From Buchnera aphidicola (Thelaxes californica) (GTDB lineage Bacteria > Pseudomonadota > Gammaproteobacteria > Enterobacterales > Enterobacteriaceae), in assembly GCF_005080825.1 (NCBI RefSeq), contig NZ_CP034852.1:74203-138202 (forward strand): a stretch of DNA of 64,000 nucleotides, in the 5' to 3' direction. A program made the translations under genes and the position numbers. Positions 48,161 to 57,213 of the stretch are shown here, in pieces. The notes beneath the pieces are model-generated. The model was not told the DNA's origin. It saw only the letters and a program-made list of their open reading frames with translations, and did no database searches. Every line of letters starts with the position of its first letter. Position 1 is the stretch's first letter.

Positions 48161-48197
48161 TTTTTTTACTTTAATTATCAAGTATTTGATAATTAAA
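48152..48197 (+). terminator. Two overlapping hairpins at the end of rplY
   Basis: Hairpin 1: TTAAAGTA (48152-48159) with TACTTTAA (48167-48174), covering the rplY stop codon. Hairpin 2: 48170-48181 with 48186-48197, 12 bp with a GTAT loop. They share bases 48170-48174, so they compete at the base. Hairpin 2 is the better candidate terminator, although a strong T-run is missing. Confidence 0.42.
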
Positions 48198-48239
48198 AAT
48201 ATATATTTTATTAAAAATATCAGGTTTTTTGAAATAGTT

Positions 48240-48313
48240 CGGCACGTAATATAAATTGGTGATGAACTGTCATTAATAGACAGAAATCAGAGGTTCAAAT
48301 CCTCTCGTGCCGA
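48240..48313 (+). tRNA. proL: Degenerate tRNA of proL (tRNA-Pro GGG) descent, with anticodon UAA
   Basis: 74 nt, the same as the E. coli proL body, and in the same place (next to rplY). The acceptor CGGCACG/CGTGCCG with C1-G72 and A73, and the T arm AGAGG-TTCAAAT-CCTCT, are those of tRNA-Pro(GGG). The anticodon stem CTGTC/GACAG is perfect and differs from proL by paired changes. But the loop is ATTAATA, so the anticodon is UAA (Leu UUA) with U37, and the D stem is reduced to ATAT/ATGA with an A-A mismatch and one T-G pair. The variable loop is short, so it is not a tRNA-Leu. CCA is not encoded. It is either a tRNA pseudogene or an altered RNA. Confidence 0.75.
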
Positions 48314-48363
48314 ATATGTATGGAAATTAAATAATTATTTATTGTATGTAATTTAAAAAATTT

Positions 48364-49164
48364 TTAATTATTTAATGTTTCATCATGATTTTGAATTGTA
48401 GGGGAAAAAAATATTTTCCATAATAATGTTCTAAAGATATACATTTTAGGATGAAATTGGATTAAAATAATTCCTAATATTCCTATTAAACATAAAATGC
48501 ATGATATCCAAAATGTTGTTTTAACAGTTAAAGAAAAAAGTAGTTGTTGATATTTATGTGCTTTCCACCACCTCCAAAAAAACCATATTCCAATGATATT
48601 TATTAAAAATATGAATATTAATAGTATTTTGAAATTGTCTTTTTTTGCTATTAATTCTGGATTATTTATTGTAATACCAGCAACAATTCCAGGTAAAAAA
48701 TATAATATCGGCCATAATATACATGCGACGATATTAGGAAGAAAAAATTTTTTTATTGGTAATTGAAGCATTCCGGAAATAATTGAAATAATTGGTCTAG
48801 TAGGACCAATAAATCTTCCTATTAAAATAGTAAGAACACTATATTGATATAGTGCGCTTTTTGTTAATCTAAATATTGTTTGATATTTTTGAAATAAAAA
48901 TAAATTGTTTAACCATTTTTTAAATTTCCATCCTATATAATAGGATAACCAATCTCCAAATAAACAACCTATGGTACTACCAAACCATGCAGAGTATAAA
49001 TTTAATTGTCTATTACCTATTAATGTTCCTATTGCTGTCATAAAAACAATACTCGGAAAAAGAAAACTTATTATTAATAAAGATTCTGCGAAAGATATTA
49101 TTCCTATTATTAATATAGAATATCCAGTAGGTTGACTTTTTAAATATATTAACCAAGATTCCAT
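48364..49164 (-). CDS. yabI: DedA-family membrane protein YabI
   Basis: DedA proteins are inner-membrane lipid transporters; several act as undecaprenyl-phosphate flippases. The 266-residue product (E. coli YabI about 254) has about six hydrophobic segments. The family core is present: FAESLLIISFLFPS, GDWLSYYIGWKFKK and ILIGRFIGPTRPIISIISGM (in part), with the conserved GRF..GPTRP arginines, then LPNI-CILWPILYFLPG. YabI is preferred over other DedA paralogues by similarity and because yabI lies close to rsmA-apaH in the E. coli 1-minute region. The precise substrate is unproven. Confidence 0.9.
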   Translation of the reverse strand: MESWLIYLKSQPTGYSILIIGIISFAESLLIISFLFPSIVFMTAIGTLIGNRQLNLYSAWFGSTIGCLFGDWLSYYIGWKFKKWLNNLFLFQKYQTIFRLTKSALYQYSVLTILIGRFIGPTRPIISIISGMLQLPIKKFFLPNIVACILWPILYFLPGIVAGITINNPELIAKKDNFKILLIFIFLINIIGIWFFWRWWKAHKYQQLLFSLTVKTTFWISCILCLIGILGIILIQFHPKMYIFRTLLWKIFFSPTIQNHDETLNN

Positions 49165-49548
49165 AATTTTTTTTATTCTATGTTTTAAAAAAAAATGATT
49201 ATTATCACAAAAGAAATATATAGTGTTAATATTTAAGTGATTTTATTAATATATTTGTATCTTTTTGTTTATTTATATTGTGTAAAAAATACTGAATTGA
49301 ATATATTTTATTTAATTAATTGTTACTGTTGAATTATTGTGTTTTAATAAATATGATAAAACTATTATTACATTTATTTTAACAATATTAAAAATAAAGT
49401 AAAATATAAAAATTTCATGATTTAGAAGTATATGTTTGTAAAGATATAAATATTATTTTTTTTGTTTATGTTTATTTAAAATAACATACTTTTTTAATTT
49501 TGAATTTTTATAATAAAATTAATGATTCCATGGAAGAACTGATAAACT
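49165..49548. other. Divergent yabI-rsmA spacer, no gene seen
   Basis: 384 bp between divergent genes, so promoters for both must lie here. I see no reading frame, no tRNA and no strong hairpin. surA and pdxA, which precede rsmA in E. coli, are not here. Confidence 0.5.
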
Positions 49549-50370
49549 ATGAACAATTCTTTGGATATTTTTATCAAAAATAGTATTCCTAATAGAAATT
49601 TAGGTCAAAACTTTTTATTAAATCAAGATATAATAAAAAAAATAATATGTTTAATTAATCCTCAGATACAACAATTTTTTTTAGAAATTGGACCAGGATT
49701 AGGTGCCTTAACTGTTCCTTTGTGTAAAATAACAGAAAATGTGATTGTTATTGAAATAGATCATAGAATGGTAAATTTTTTAAAAAAAAAAATTATTAAT
49801 AGTAAAATTAAAATTCTTCATGACAATGCTTTACATTTTAATTATCAAAATATTTTTAAGTACAATAGTAATCATTATCCTGTTCGAGTAATTGGAAATC
49901 TTCCTTATAATATTTCTATTCAATTAATTTTATTATTTTTGAAACGAATAGACTTTATACATGATATGCATTTTATGGTGCAGTATGAAGTTGGTTGTAG
50001 ATTAATTGCATTACCTGGAAATAAACATTATGGTCGTATTTCAATTATTTCACAGTATTATTGTGATATTATTCCGTTGATAATTGTAGATTCTAATTCT
50101 TTTTACCCATCTCCAAAAGTAAAATCTTATTTTATAAAATTTAAACCTCATAAAAATAAATATCCAATTGTTAATATAGAAATTTTAAGTTTAATTACTA
50201 AAACTGCATTTTCTCAAAGGAGAAAAATTATTAAACATAGTTTATCATCTTTATTTTCATTACATACATTATTAAAATTAAATATTAACCCTTTATTAAG
50301 GGCACAAAATTTAACAATAATAGATTATTGTGTTTTGTCAAATTATTTAATAAAAAAAATATATACATAA
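49549..50370 (+). CDS. rsmA: 16S rRNA (adenine-1518/1519-N6) dimethyltransferase
   Basis: RsmA (KsgA) dimethylates two adjacent adenines near the 3' end of 16S rRNA late in 30S assembly. It has 273 residues as in E. coli. NLGQNFLLNQDII, the SAM motif FLEIGPGLGALT, VIEIDHRM and the catalytic NLPYNIS are intact. GGAAG lies upstream of the ATG with a long spacer. apaH follows with a 41 bp gap; apaG, which lies between them in E. coli, is absent. Confidence 0.95.
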   Translation: MNNSLDIFIKNSIPNRNLGQNFLLNQDIIKKIICLINPQIQQFFLEIGPGLGALTVPLCKITENVIVIEIDHRMVNFLKKKIINSKIKILHDNALHFNYQNIFKYNSNHYPVRVIGNLPYNISIQLILLFLKRIDFIHDMHFMVQYEVGCRLIALPGNKHYGRISIISQYYCDIIPLIIVDSNSFYPSPKVKSYFIKFKPHKNKYPIVNIEILSLITKTAFSQRRKIIKHSLSSLFSLHTLLKLNINPLLRAQNLTIIDYCVLSNYLIKKIYT

Positions 50371-50411
50371 TATCAAGTTATAATTTTTATTTTTTTAAAT
50401 ATGGAAAAAAT

Positions 50412-51227
50412 ATGACTATTTATTTAGTAGGAGATATTCATGGTTGTTTTGATCAATTAAAATTAATTTTAAAAAAAGTAAAATTTAATAAAAATATTGA
50501 TCAACTATGGGTTACTGGTGATCTTGTATCTAGAGGTCCAAAATCTTTTGAAGTAGTACAATATTTATTTTCATTGGAAGATGCAGTTTATTTAGTCTTA
50601 GGAAATCATGATTTATTTTTTATTTTATCTTATCTTAATTATCAGAAAGGTAATCCTTTAAGAAAGGATACGATTTCTTTCTTTCAGAATAAAGAAAGTG
50701 AAATATTAATTCAATGGTTACGTCGACAACCTTTATTAAGAGTAAATTATCAACATAAATTTATTTTATCACATGCTGGTATTTTTCCTCAATGGACTTT
50801 ATCAGTAGCTCAAAAATGTGCTAGAAATGCTGAAAAGATTTTATCTAGTGATCAGTGTTGTGAATATTTAAATAAAATTAATATTGATAAAAATAATTTT
50901 TGGAATGATAGTTTGACACCATTCAATAATTTTGCATTTACTATTAATGCTTTAACTCGCATAAGATATTGTGAATCAAATGGTAATTTAAATATGCTAG
51001 AAAAGTCACCTCCTTCACTTAAAGATAGTGATAATAATTTAATTCCTTGGTTTTTAATGGAAAATTCTATTCCTATAGAATTTTCTTTTGTTTTTGGTCA
51101 CTGGTCTGCTTTAGATGGAAAAGGTACTCCAAAAAGGTTTTTTCCATTAGATACTGGATGTTGTTGGGGTAAAAAATTAACCTTATTAAGATGGGAAGAT
51201 AAAAAATTTTTTTTTCAACCTTTTTAA
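50412..51227 (+). CDS. apaH: Diadenosine tetraphosphatase (symmetrical)
   Basis: ApaH splits Ap4A to two ADP and also decaps Np4-capped RNA in E. coli. The frame opens at 50328 inside rsmA, but the true start is the ATG at 50412: TGGAAAA lies upstream and the family N-terminus MTIYLVGDIHGCFDQL begins there, giving 271 residues. Metallophosphatase motifs GDIHG, GDLVSRGP and GNHD are intact, as is FGHWSALDGKGTP and DTGCCWG. It converges on carB. Confidence 0.95.
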   Translation: MTIYLVGDIHGCFDQLKLILKKVKFNKNIDQLWVTGDLVSRGPKSFEVVQYLFSLEDAVYLVLGNHDLFFILSYLNYQKGNPLRKDTISFFQNKESEILIQWLRRQPLLRVNYQHKFILSHAGIFPQWTLSVAQKCARNAEKILSSDQCCEYLNKINIDKNNFWNDSLTPFNNFAFTINALTRIRYCESNGNLNMLEKSPPSLKDSDNNLIPWFLMENSIPIEFSFVFGHWSALDGKGTPKRFFPLDTGCCWGKKLTLLRWEDKKFFFQPF

Positions 51228-51281
51228 TAATTAATATAATAGTTATTATTTTTTTTATATAAAAATATGATGATTTTCATT

Positions 51282-54200
51282 TTAAGAATATGTTATATAT
51301 TTTTTATGTAATGATTGTAAATCATATACATTTTCTGTTGGATTAAAACTTAAAGCCATAACAGTTGCAAATGCAGCATTTAGAGTAGTGTCAAAATGTA
51401 TTTTATATTCCATAGCATAATTTAATATTCTATTTATTTTTTCTGGATGTATAGAATTCATTGAATATGTATGAATAATATAACTATATTTTTTATTTTT
51501 AATATTATTTTCTTGACTGTCATAAATTTGATGTATTAATTGTGATTGAATTCCTGCATCTTCTAGCACTTTTTGTGTACCCTTGGTTGCATCTATTTGA
51601 AAACCAATATTTATTAATTTTATTGCTAAATTAATAACCTTTTTTTTATCAGATTGTTGTACTGATATTAATACTTTTTTGTTTTTATTTATATAAATTT
51701 GAGCACCTAACATAGATTTTGAAAATGCTTCTGAAAAAGTAAAACCAATACCCATTGTTTCTCCCGTTGATCGCATTTCCGGTCCTAAAATGGGATTAAC
51801 ACCAGGAAATTTATTAAAAGGTAAGATGGCTTCTTTAACTGAAAAATAAGATGTGTGAATTGTTTTTAAATAATTTTTAGATTGATCTTTTATTTTTTGT
51901 CCACCTATAATTTTTGCTGCTATTTTTGCTAAAGAAATTCCTGTAGCTTTCGCAATAAATGGAAGAGTTCTTGAAGCTCTGGGATTCACTTCTAAAATTA
52001 ATATATTTTGGTTTTGTATAGCAAATTGTACATTTATTAATCCTATAACACCTATTTTTAAAGATAATTTAATGACTTGTTGTTTAATTTTTTCTTTTAT
52101 TTTTTGAGAAATAGTATAAGTAGGTAAAGAACAAGCTGAGTCTCCAGAATGGATGCCTGCTTGTTCTATATGTTCCATAATACCGCCAATAAATACATTT
52201 CTTCCATCACATACTGCATCAACATCAATTTCTATAGCATTTTCTAGATATTGATCTACTAATATTGTTAGATTTTTATTTTTATTTTGTAGTATTTTTA
52301 AAAAATAATTTTTTAATTGCAATTCATTATACAGTATTTCCATACTACTTCCTCCTAAAACATAAGAGGGTCTAACCATAATTGGATATTGTAATAATTT
52401 TACTGCTAATTGTGCTTCTTGTATCGTTTTCACTGTTTTATTTTTAGGTTGTTTTAATTTTAGTTGAGTAACTATTTTTTGAAAACGATTTCTATTTTCT
52501 GATTTGTCTATAGAATCTGAGCTAGTTCCTAAAATATTAATTTTTTCTTTTTCTAAACTTTTTGCTAATTTTAAAGGAGTTTGTCCTCCATATTGGATAA
52601 TGACACCTTTTGGATTTTCTAAATATATAATGTTTAAAATATGTTCTAATGTTATCGGTTCAAAATATAGTCTATTAGAAGTATCATAATCAGTTGAAAC
52701 AGTTTCTGGATTACAATTAATCATAATTGTTTCATATCCTATTTGTTGTAAAGCAAAAGATGCATGTACACAACAGTAATCAAATTCAATACCTTGACCA
52801 ATTCTATTTGGACCACTACCTAATATAATTATTTTTTTATTAAAATTATTTGTGGGTTGAGATTCACATTCGTTTCCCCATGTTGAATACATGTATGCTG
52901 TTTCTGTTTGAAATTCAGCTGCGCATGTATCTATTCTTTTAAATATAGGAAATATATTTAGTGTTTTTCTTTTTTTACGAATTAATTCCTCATGTGAATT
53001 GATTAATTGTGCAATTCTAATATCAGAAAATCCTTTTTTTTTAATTTTTTTTAAAAACTGTGAGTTCATTTCTTCTAATTTTGTATTTTTAATTTTTTTT
53101 TCTAATAATATCAAGTCTAAAATTTCATATAAGAACCATGGATCAATTTTGGTAAGTTTATGTACTTGTTCAATAGACATATTATGTCGAAAAGCATCAG
53201 CAATATACCATAAACGTTGAAATCCTGCTTCTTTTAATTCATATTCAATTTTTTGAATGATATTATCGTCACAATTTTTTAACGACACTTTTGGAGTTAA
53301 ACCGTATTCATTAATTTCTAAACTACAAATTGCTTTTTGTAGTGATTCTTGAAAAGTTGAACCAATTGCCATTACTTCACCCACCGATTTCATTTGAGTA
53401 GTTAAACGATCATTACAACCTTTAAACTTTTCGAAATTAAAACGAGGAATTTTTGTAACTATATAATCTATAGATGGTTCAAAAGATGCTGGAGTTTTTT
53501 TATTAGTAATGTCATTTTTTAATTCATCTAATGTATATCCAATAGAAAGTTTAGCTGCAATTTTTGCAATAGGAAAACCTGTAGCTTTTGATGCTAAAGC
53601 AGAAGAACGAGAGACTCTGGGATTCATTTCAATAACAATCATTTTTCCGTTTATAGGATTTACTGCAAATTGAACATTAGCTCCTCCATTTTTAATGCCT
53701 ATTTTTTTTAATATTGATTTTGAAGCATTTCTCATATTTTGATATTCTTTATCTGTTAAAGTTTGAGAAGGAGCTACAGTAATAGAATCTCCAGTATGAA
53801 TACCCATGGGGTCTAAGTTTTCTATAGAGCAAACTACAATAAAATTATTTTTATTATCTCTTAAAACTTCCATTTCAAATTCTTTCCATCCAATTAACGA
53901 TTCACTAATTAAAAGTTCTTTATTAGAAGATAATTTTAAACCTTCTTTACAAATTTGAATAAATTTTTCATAATTATAAGCTATTCCTCCTCCACTACCT
54001 CCCATAGTAAAAGATGGTCTAATAATACAAGGAAAATGTACTTGTTTTAAAATGTTTAATGCTTCTACAATATTGTAAGCTAAACCTGATTTTGCCGTTT
54101 TTAAGTTAATACTATACATAGCTTTTTCAAAATAAGATCTATTTTCTGCAGTATTAATCGAATTAATGGAAGAACCTAAAATTTCCACATTAAATTTTTG

Positions 54201-54524
54201 TAAAACTTTTTTTTTATGTAAATCTAATACACAATTTAATGCTGTTTGTCCTCCCATAGTTGGTAATATTGCATCTGGATTTTCTTTTTCTATAATTTTT
54301 TGAATAATTTTCCAATGTACTGGTTCGATATATGTTACATCAGCTATATCAGGATCGGTCATAATTGTTGCAGGATTAGAATTAACTAAAATTATTTTAT
54401 ATCCTTCTTCTTTTAATGCTTTACAAGCTTGTACACCAGAATAATCAAATTCACACGCTTGCCCAATAACAATTGGGCCTGATCCTAATATTAAAATAGT
54501 TTTTAAATCATGTCTTTTTGGCAT
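51282..54524 (-). CDS. carB: Carbamoyl-phosphate synthase large subunit
   Basis: CarB makes carbamoyl phosphate from bicarbonate, two ATP and ammonia delivered by CarA. It has 1080 residues (E. coli 1073). Both ATP-grasp halves are there: [16 protein letters not shown] and [15 protein letters not shown] in the first, [16 protein letters not shown] and [14 protein letters not shown] in the second. The C-terminal regulatory domain (about 940-1080) is retained with DATKGT and [10 protein letters not shown]. Product feeds arginine and pyrimidines. It lies 17 bp after carA. Confidence 0.96.
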   Translation of the reverse strand: MPKRHDLKTILILGSGPIVIGQACEFDYSGVQACKALKEEGYKIILVNSNPATIMTDPDIADVTYIEPVHWKIIQKIIEKENPDAILPTMGGQTALNCVLDLHKKKVLQKFNVEILGSSINSINTAENRSYFEKAMYSINLKTAKSGLAYNIVEALNILKQVHFPCIIRPSFTMGGSGGGIAYNYEKFIQICKEGLKLSSNKELLISESLIGWKEFEMEVLRDNKNNFIVVCSIENLDPMGIHTGDSITVAPSQTLTDKEYQNMRNASKSILKKIGIKNGGANVQFAVNPINGKMIVIEMNPRVSRSSALASKATGFPIAKIAAKLSIGYTLDELKNDITNKKTPASFEPSIDYIVTKIPRFNFEKFKGCNDRLTTQMKSVGEVMAIGSTFQESLQKAICSLEINEYGLTPKVSLKNCDDNIIQKIEYELKEAGFQRLWYIADAFRHNMSIEQVHKLTKIDPWFLYEILDLILLEKKIKNTKLEEMNSQFLKKIKKKGFSDIRIAQLINSHEELIRKKRKTLNIFPIFKRIDTCAAEFQTETAYMYSTWGNECESQPTNNFNKKIIILGSGPNRIGQGIEFDYCCVHASFALQQIGYETIMINCNPETVSTDYDTSNRLYFEPITLEHILNIIYLENPKGVIIQYGGQTPLKLAKSLEKEKINILGTSSDSIDKSENRNRFQKIVTQLKLKQPKNKTVKTIQEAQLAVKLLQYPIMVRPSYVLGGSSMEILYNELQLKNYFLKILQNKNKNLTILVDQYLENAIEIDVDAVCDGRNVFIGGIMEHIEQAGIHSGDSACSLPTYTISQKIKEKIKQQVIKLSLKIGVIGLINVQFAIQNQNILILEVNPRASRTLPFIAKATGISLAKIAAKIIGGQKIKDQSKNYLKTIHTSYFSVKEAILPFNKFPGVNPILGPEMRSTGETMGIGFTFSEAFSKSMLGAQIYINKNKKVLISVQQSDKKKVINLAIKLINIGFQIDATKGTQKVLEDAGIQSQLIHQIYDSQENNIKNKKYSYIIHTYSMNSIHPEKINRILNYAMEYKIHFDTTLNAAFATVMALSFNPTENVYDLQSLHKKYITYS

Positions 54525-54541
54525 TTTTTTTTCTCAAAGAT

Positions 54542-55702
54542 TTAATTGTAATTATCATTGTATTGTTTTTTTAAATGATGAATTTTGTGTATAAATAGGT
54601 CGAAAAAATAAACAGCATCTTGAGGTCCAGGAGCAGATTCAGGATGACCTTGAAATCCTATTGCTGGTGCATTAACTAGTTCAATACCTTGTATAGTTGT
54701 ATCAAATAATGATATATGGGTAATAATTATATTTTTTGGAAGAGTATTTATATCTATAGTAAAATTATGATTTTGAGAAGTAATTATGACTTTATTTGTT
54801 ATAACATTTTTAACAGGATGATTAGCTCCATGATGACCAGATTTCATTTTTTTTATTACTGCTCCATTAGCTAAAGCTAGTAATTGATGCCCAAAACAAA
54901 TTCCTAATATAGGAATGTGAAGTGATAATAGTTTTTTAATTTCATATAAAATGTTAATACATGGTCTTGGATCACCTGGTCCATTAGATAAAATTATCCC
55001 ATGAAGTTTTTTTTTGTTTTTTTTATATGTATTAATGATTTTTTCAGCAGTTGATTCTGGAGGGAATACATGTGAAATACATTTTTTTTGATGTAAAATA
55101 TTTAATATGTTATTTTTTATACCAAAATCATATACTGCAATATTTAAATGTTGTGTATAATTTTTATTATAATCATTATTTTTTTTTGGAGAAAATTGAT
55201 AATCTTTTTTAATAGATACTAATGTAGTAAGGTTTTTATGTTCTAATCCTGAAAAAGATTTAATTTTTTGGTAAGCAGAATAATAACTCTCTGTTTCTTC
55301 TGTAAAAATACAACCTTTTTGTGAACCCAATTTTCTTAATATTCGAGTTATTTGTCTAGTATCTATATTAGAAATTCCAACAATATTATTTCTTATTAAA
55401 TAAGTTTTTAAACTATGTTGACTACGATAATTACTAGATTTTTTTGTTAACGTATGAATAATTATTCCAGAAGCATGAATACGATATGACTCTTCATCTT
55501 CTGTATTTATTCCAGTATTTCCAATTTGAGGAAACGTAAAAGTAATAATTTGATTTAAATAAGAAGGATCACTTAATATTTCTTGATAACCAGTCATTGC
55601 GGTATTAAAGACTAATTCTCCTATTATAGAACCATTGATTCCAATAGATTTTCCATGAAATACTAAACCATTTTCTAGTACTAACGTTGCTTTTTTGTGC
55701 AA
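54542..55702 (-). CDS. carA: Carbamoyl-phosphate synthase small subunit
   Basis: Glutaminase subunit that supplies ammonia to CarB through a tunnel. It has 386 residues (E. coli 382). The class I triad is seen: Cys in LGICFGHQLLALA, His and Glu in GFQGHPESAPGP. LENGLVFHGKSIG opens the protein and FTFPQIGNTGIN is conserved. First gene of carAB. No ArgR or PurR-type operator is evident in the 100 bp upstream. Confidence 0.96.
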   Translation of the reverse strand: MHKKATLVLENGLVFHGKSIGINGSIIGELVFNTAMTGYQEILSDPSYLNQIITFTFPQIGNTGINTEDEESYRIHASGIIIHTLTKKSSNYRSQHSLKTYLIRNNIVGISNIDTRQITRILRKLGSQKGCIFTEETESYYSAYQKIKSFSGLEHKNLTTLVSIKKDYQFSPKKNNDYNKNYTQHLNIAVYDFGIKNNILNILHQKKCISHVFPPESTAEKIINTYKKNKKKLHGIILSNGPGDPRPCINILYEIKKLLSLHIPILGICFGHQLLALANGAVIKKMKSGHHGANHPVKNVITNKVIITSQNHNFTIDINTLPKNIIITHISLFDTTIQGIELVNAPAIGFQGHPESAPGPQDAVYFFDLFIHKIHHLKKQYNDNYN

Positions 55703-55802
55703 TTTTTTTTCCTATAAATTGAATAGAATTATTTTTATAAAAATATTTTATGTGAATTGACTATTGATATAACGTAACTGTGTTCACTTTACATAATATT
55801 TT

Positions 55803-56627
55803 TTAAAATGTTTCATTAATTACATGGTTCATATTAAATAAACCATTTTTTTTAAACAGAAGCCATTGAGCAGCTCGAATAGCTCCTTCTGCAAATGGAG
55901 TTCTGTTAAAAGCTGTATGTTTAATTTCTACTGATTCAAATTCGTTAATAAAAATTATTTTGTGTTCTCCTATAATGTTTCCGGCTCTAATGATAGAAAA
56001 ACCAATTTGTTTTTTTTTTCTAATAGGTGTTATTTCTTTTTTTCTATAAATTGCACTTTTTTCTAAATTCCATTTTAGAGTATCACAAATTACATTTCCT
56101 AAATGAATTGCCGTGCCTGATGGAGAATCTTTTTTTTCTCTGTGATGTGATTCAATAATTTCAATATCACTATTATGACCTAAGATTAAAGCAGTTTTTT
56201 TTAACAGATCACAGACTAAATTAATTCCTATACTAAAATTAGATGATAATACTATACCTATTTTTTTTGAATATTCTTGAATCATTTTTATTTGATTGAT
56301 ATTAAATCCTGTAGTTCCAATAACTATGTTTTTTTTAAATTCTTTACAAATTTTTAGTTGTTGTATTGTTGATTCTGGGTTACTAAAGTCAATGACTATA
56401 TCAATTTTTTTTTCTTGTATTGCTTTTTTTAAACAAGAATATAATATTTGATCAGTATCAGTATTATTTAATTGATTAAATGTTTTTTTTTTTAAATTAT
56501 TACTTGGGTTATTTTTTATTATTTTTGCGACCAATTGCAAACATTTTTTTTTTTTTATTTCAGAGACTAATAGCTTCCCAACTTTACCTAAAGCTCCTAC
56601 TACTGCAATATGTATAGCATTTTTCAT
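55803..56627 (-). CDS. dapB: 4-Hydroxy-tetrahydrodipicolinate reductase
   Basis: DapB reduces the DapA product in lysine synthesis. It has 274 residues (E. coli 273). The nucleotide-binding VVGALGKVGKLL, DFSNPEST, GTTGFN, the catalytic ESHHREKKDSPSGTA and the C-terminal HTAFNRTPFAEGAIRAA (in part) are complete. With dapA and dapE this makes three lysine genes in the window. It stands after the ileS-lspA terminator, so probably has its own promoter. Confidence 0.96.
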   Translation of the reverse strand: MKNAIHIAVVGALGKVGKLLVSEIKKKKCLQLVAKIIKNNPSNNLKKKTFNQLNNTDTDQILYSCLKKAIQEKKIDIVIDFSNPESTIQQLKICKEFKKNIVIGTTGFNINQIKMIQEYSKKIGIVLSSNFSIGINLVCDLLKKTALILGHNSDIEIIESHHREKKDSPSGTAIHLGNVICDTLKWNLEKSAIYRKKEITPIRKKKQIGFSIIRAGNIIGEHKIIFINEFESVEIKHTAFNRTPFAEGAIRAAQWLLFKKNGLFNMNHVINETF

Positions 56628-56673
56628 ATATTTTTCCGTATATAGTTTATTTTTTTTTTAAAAAACAATTTTT

Positions 56674-56711
56674 ATATTTTTATACACATAAGAATATGTG
56701 TATAAAAATAT
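56674..56711 (-). terminator. Strong hairpin directly after lspA
   Basis: A 17-bp perfect stem (56674-56690 with 56695-56711) and an AGAA/TTCT tetraloop, starting 1 nt after the lspA stop on the minus strand. Further on that strand a TTGTTTTTT run follows after 5-6 nt. It fits a terminator for the ileS-lspA operon, upstream of dapB. Confidence 0.58.
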
Positions 56712-56712
56712 T

Positions 56713-57213
56713 TTATTTTAAAAATATAGAATATAATATAGATGCTAAAGCTCCAAACATAATGCTAATATCTGCAATATTAAATATTGGTAAATGAATT
56801 GTATAAATATGTATATCGATGAAATCAATGACACAACCATATTTGATGCGGTCAATCAAATTTCCTATAGCTCCTCCTATAATAAAACAATAAAACATAT
56901 AATTTTTATATGTTTCTTTGATAAAAAAAGAATAAAAAATTTGAACAATTTTAATTGTTACCATCGTTCCTGTAAAAAATATCAGGAATTCTGGACAAAA
57001 TTTTTGTTGTGATAGTAAACCAAAAGCCATTCCATTATTGTGTATATAAAATAGATTTAAAAAAGAACAAATGGTTTTATTCTGATAAAGATCAAAAGTA
57101 TGTATTACCCATTTTTTTGTCATATAATCGATTACGATGATTAATACAGTAATCCATAAAAAAAGTATAAATTTTTTTATATGAATTTTTTTATACGAAA
57201 AGACGTGTTTCAT
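56713..57213 (-). CDS. lspA: Lipoprotein signal peptidase
   Basis: LspA cleaves prolipoprotein signal peptides after lipid attachment in the inner membrane. A longer frame exists, but the ATG at 57213 has AAAGGA 5-10 nt upstream, and the 166-residue product (MKHVFSYKKIHIKKF...) matches the E. coli length of 164. The catalytic aspartates are in NLIDRIKYGCVIDFIDI (in part) and FNIADISI. Four membrane segments. It overlaps the end of ileS by 23 nt, more than the 1-nt overlap in E. coli. Confidence 0.94.
   Translation of the reverse strand: MKHVFSYKKIHIKKFILFLWITVLIIVIDYMTKKWVIHTFDLYQNKTICSFLNLFYIHNNGMAFGLLSQQKFCPEFLIFFTGTMVTIKIVQIFYSFFIKETYKNYMFYCFIIGGAIGNLIDRIKYGCVIDFIDIHIYTIHLPIFNIADISIMFGALASILYSIFLK

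Noticed and set aside
48240-48313. Normal tRNA-Leu(UAA)
   Set aside because: tRNA-Leu needs a long variable arm; here it is 5 nt, and acceptor plus T arm are those of tRNA-Pro(GGG).
50328-50411. N-terminal extension of apaH into rsmA
   Set aside because: The extra 28 residues have no family counterpart and a good start with its own binding site lies at 50412.
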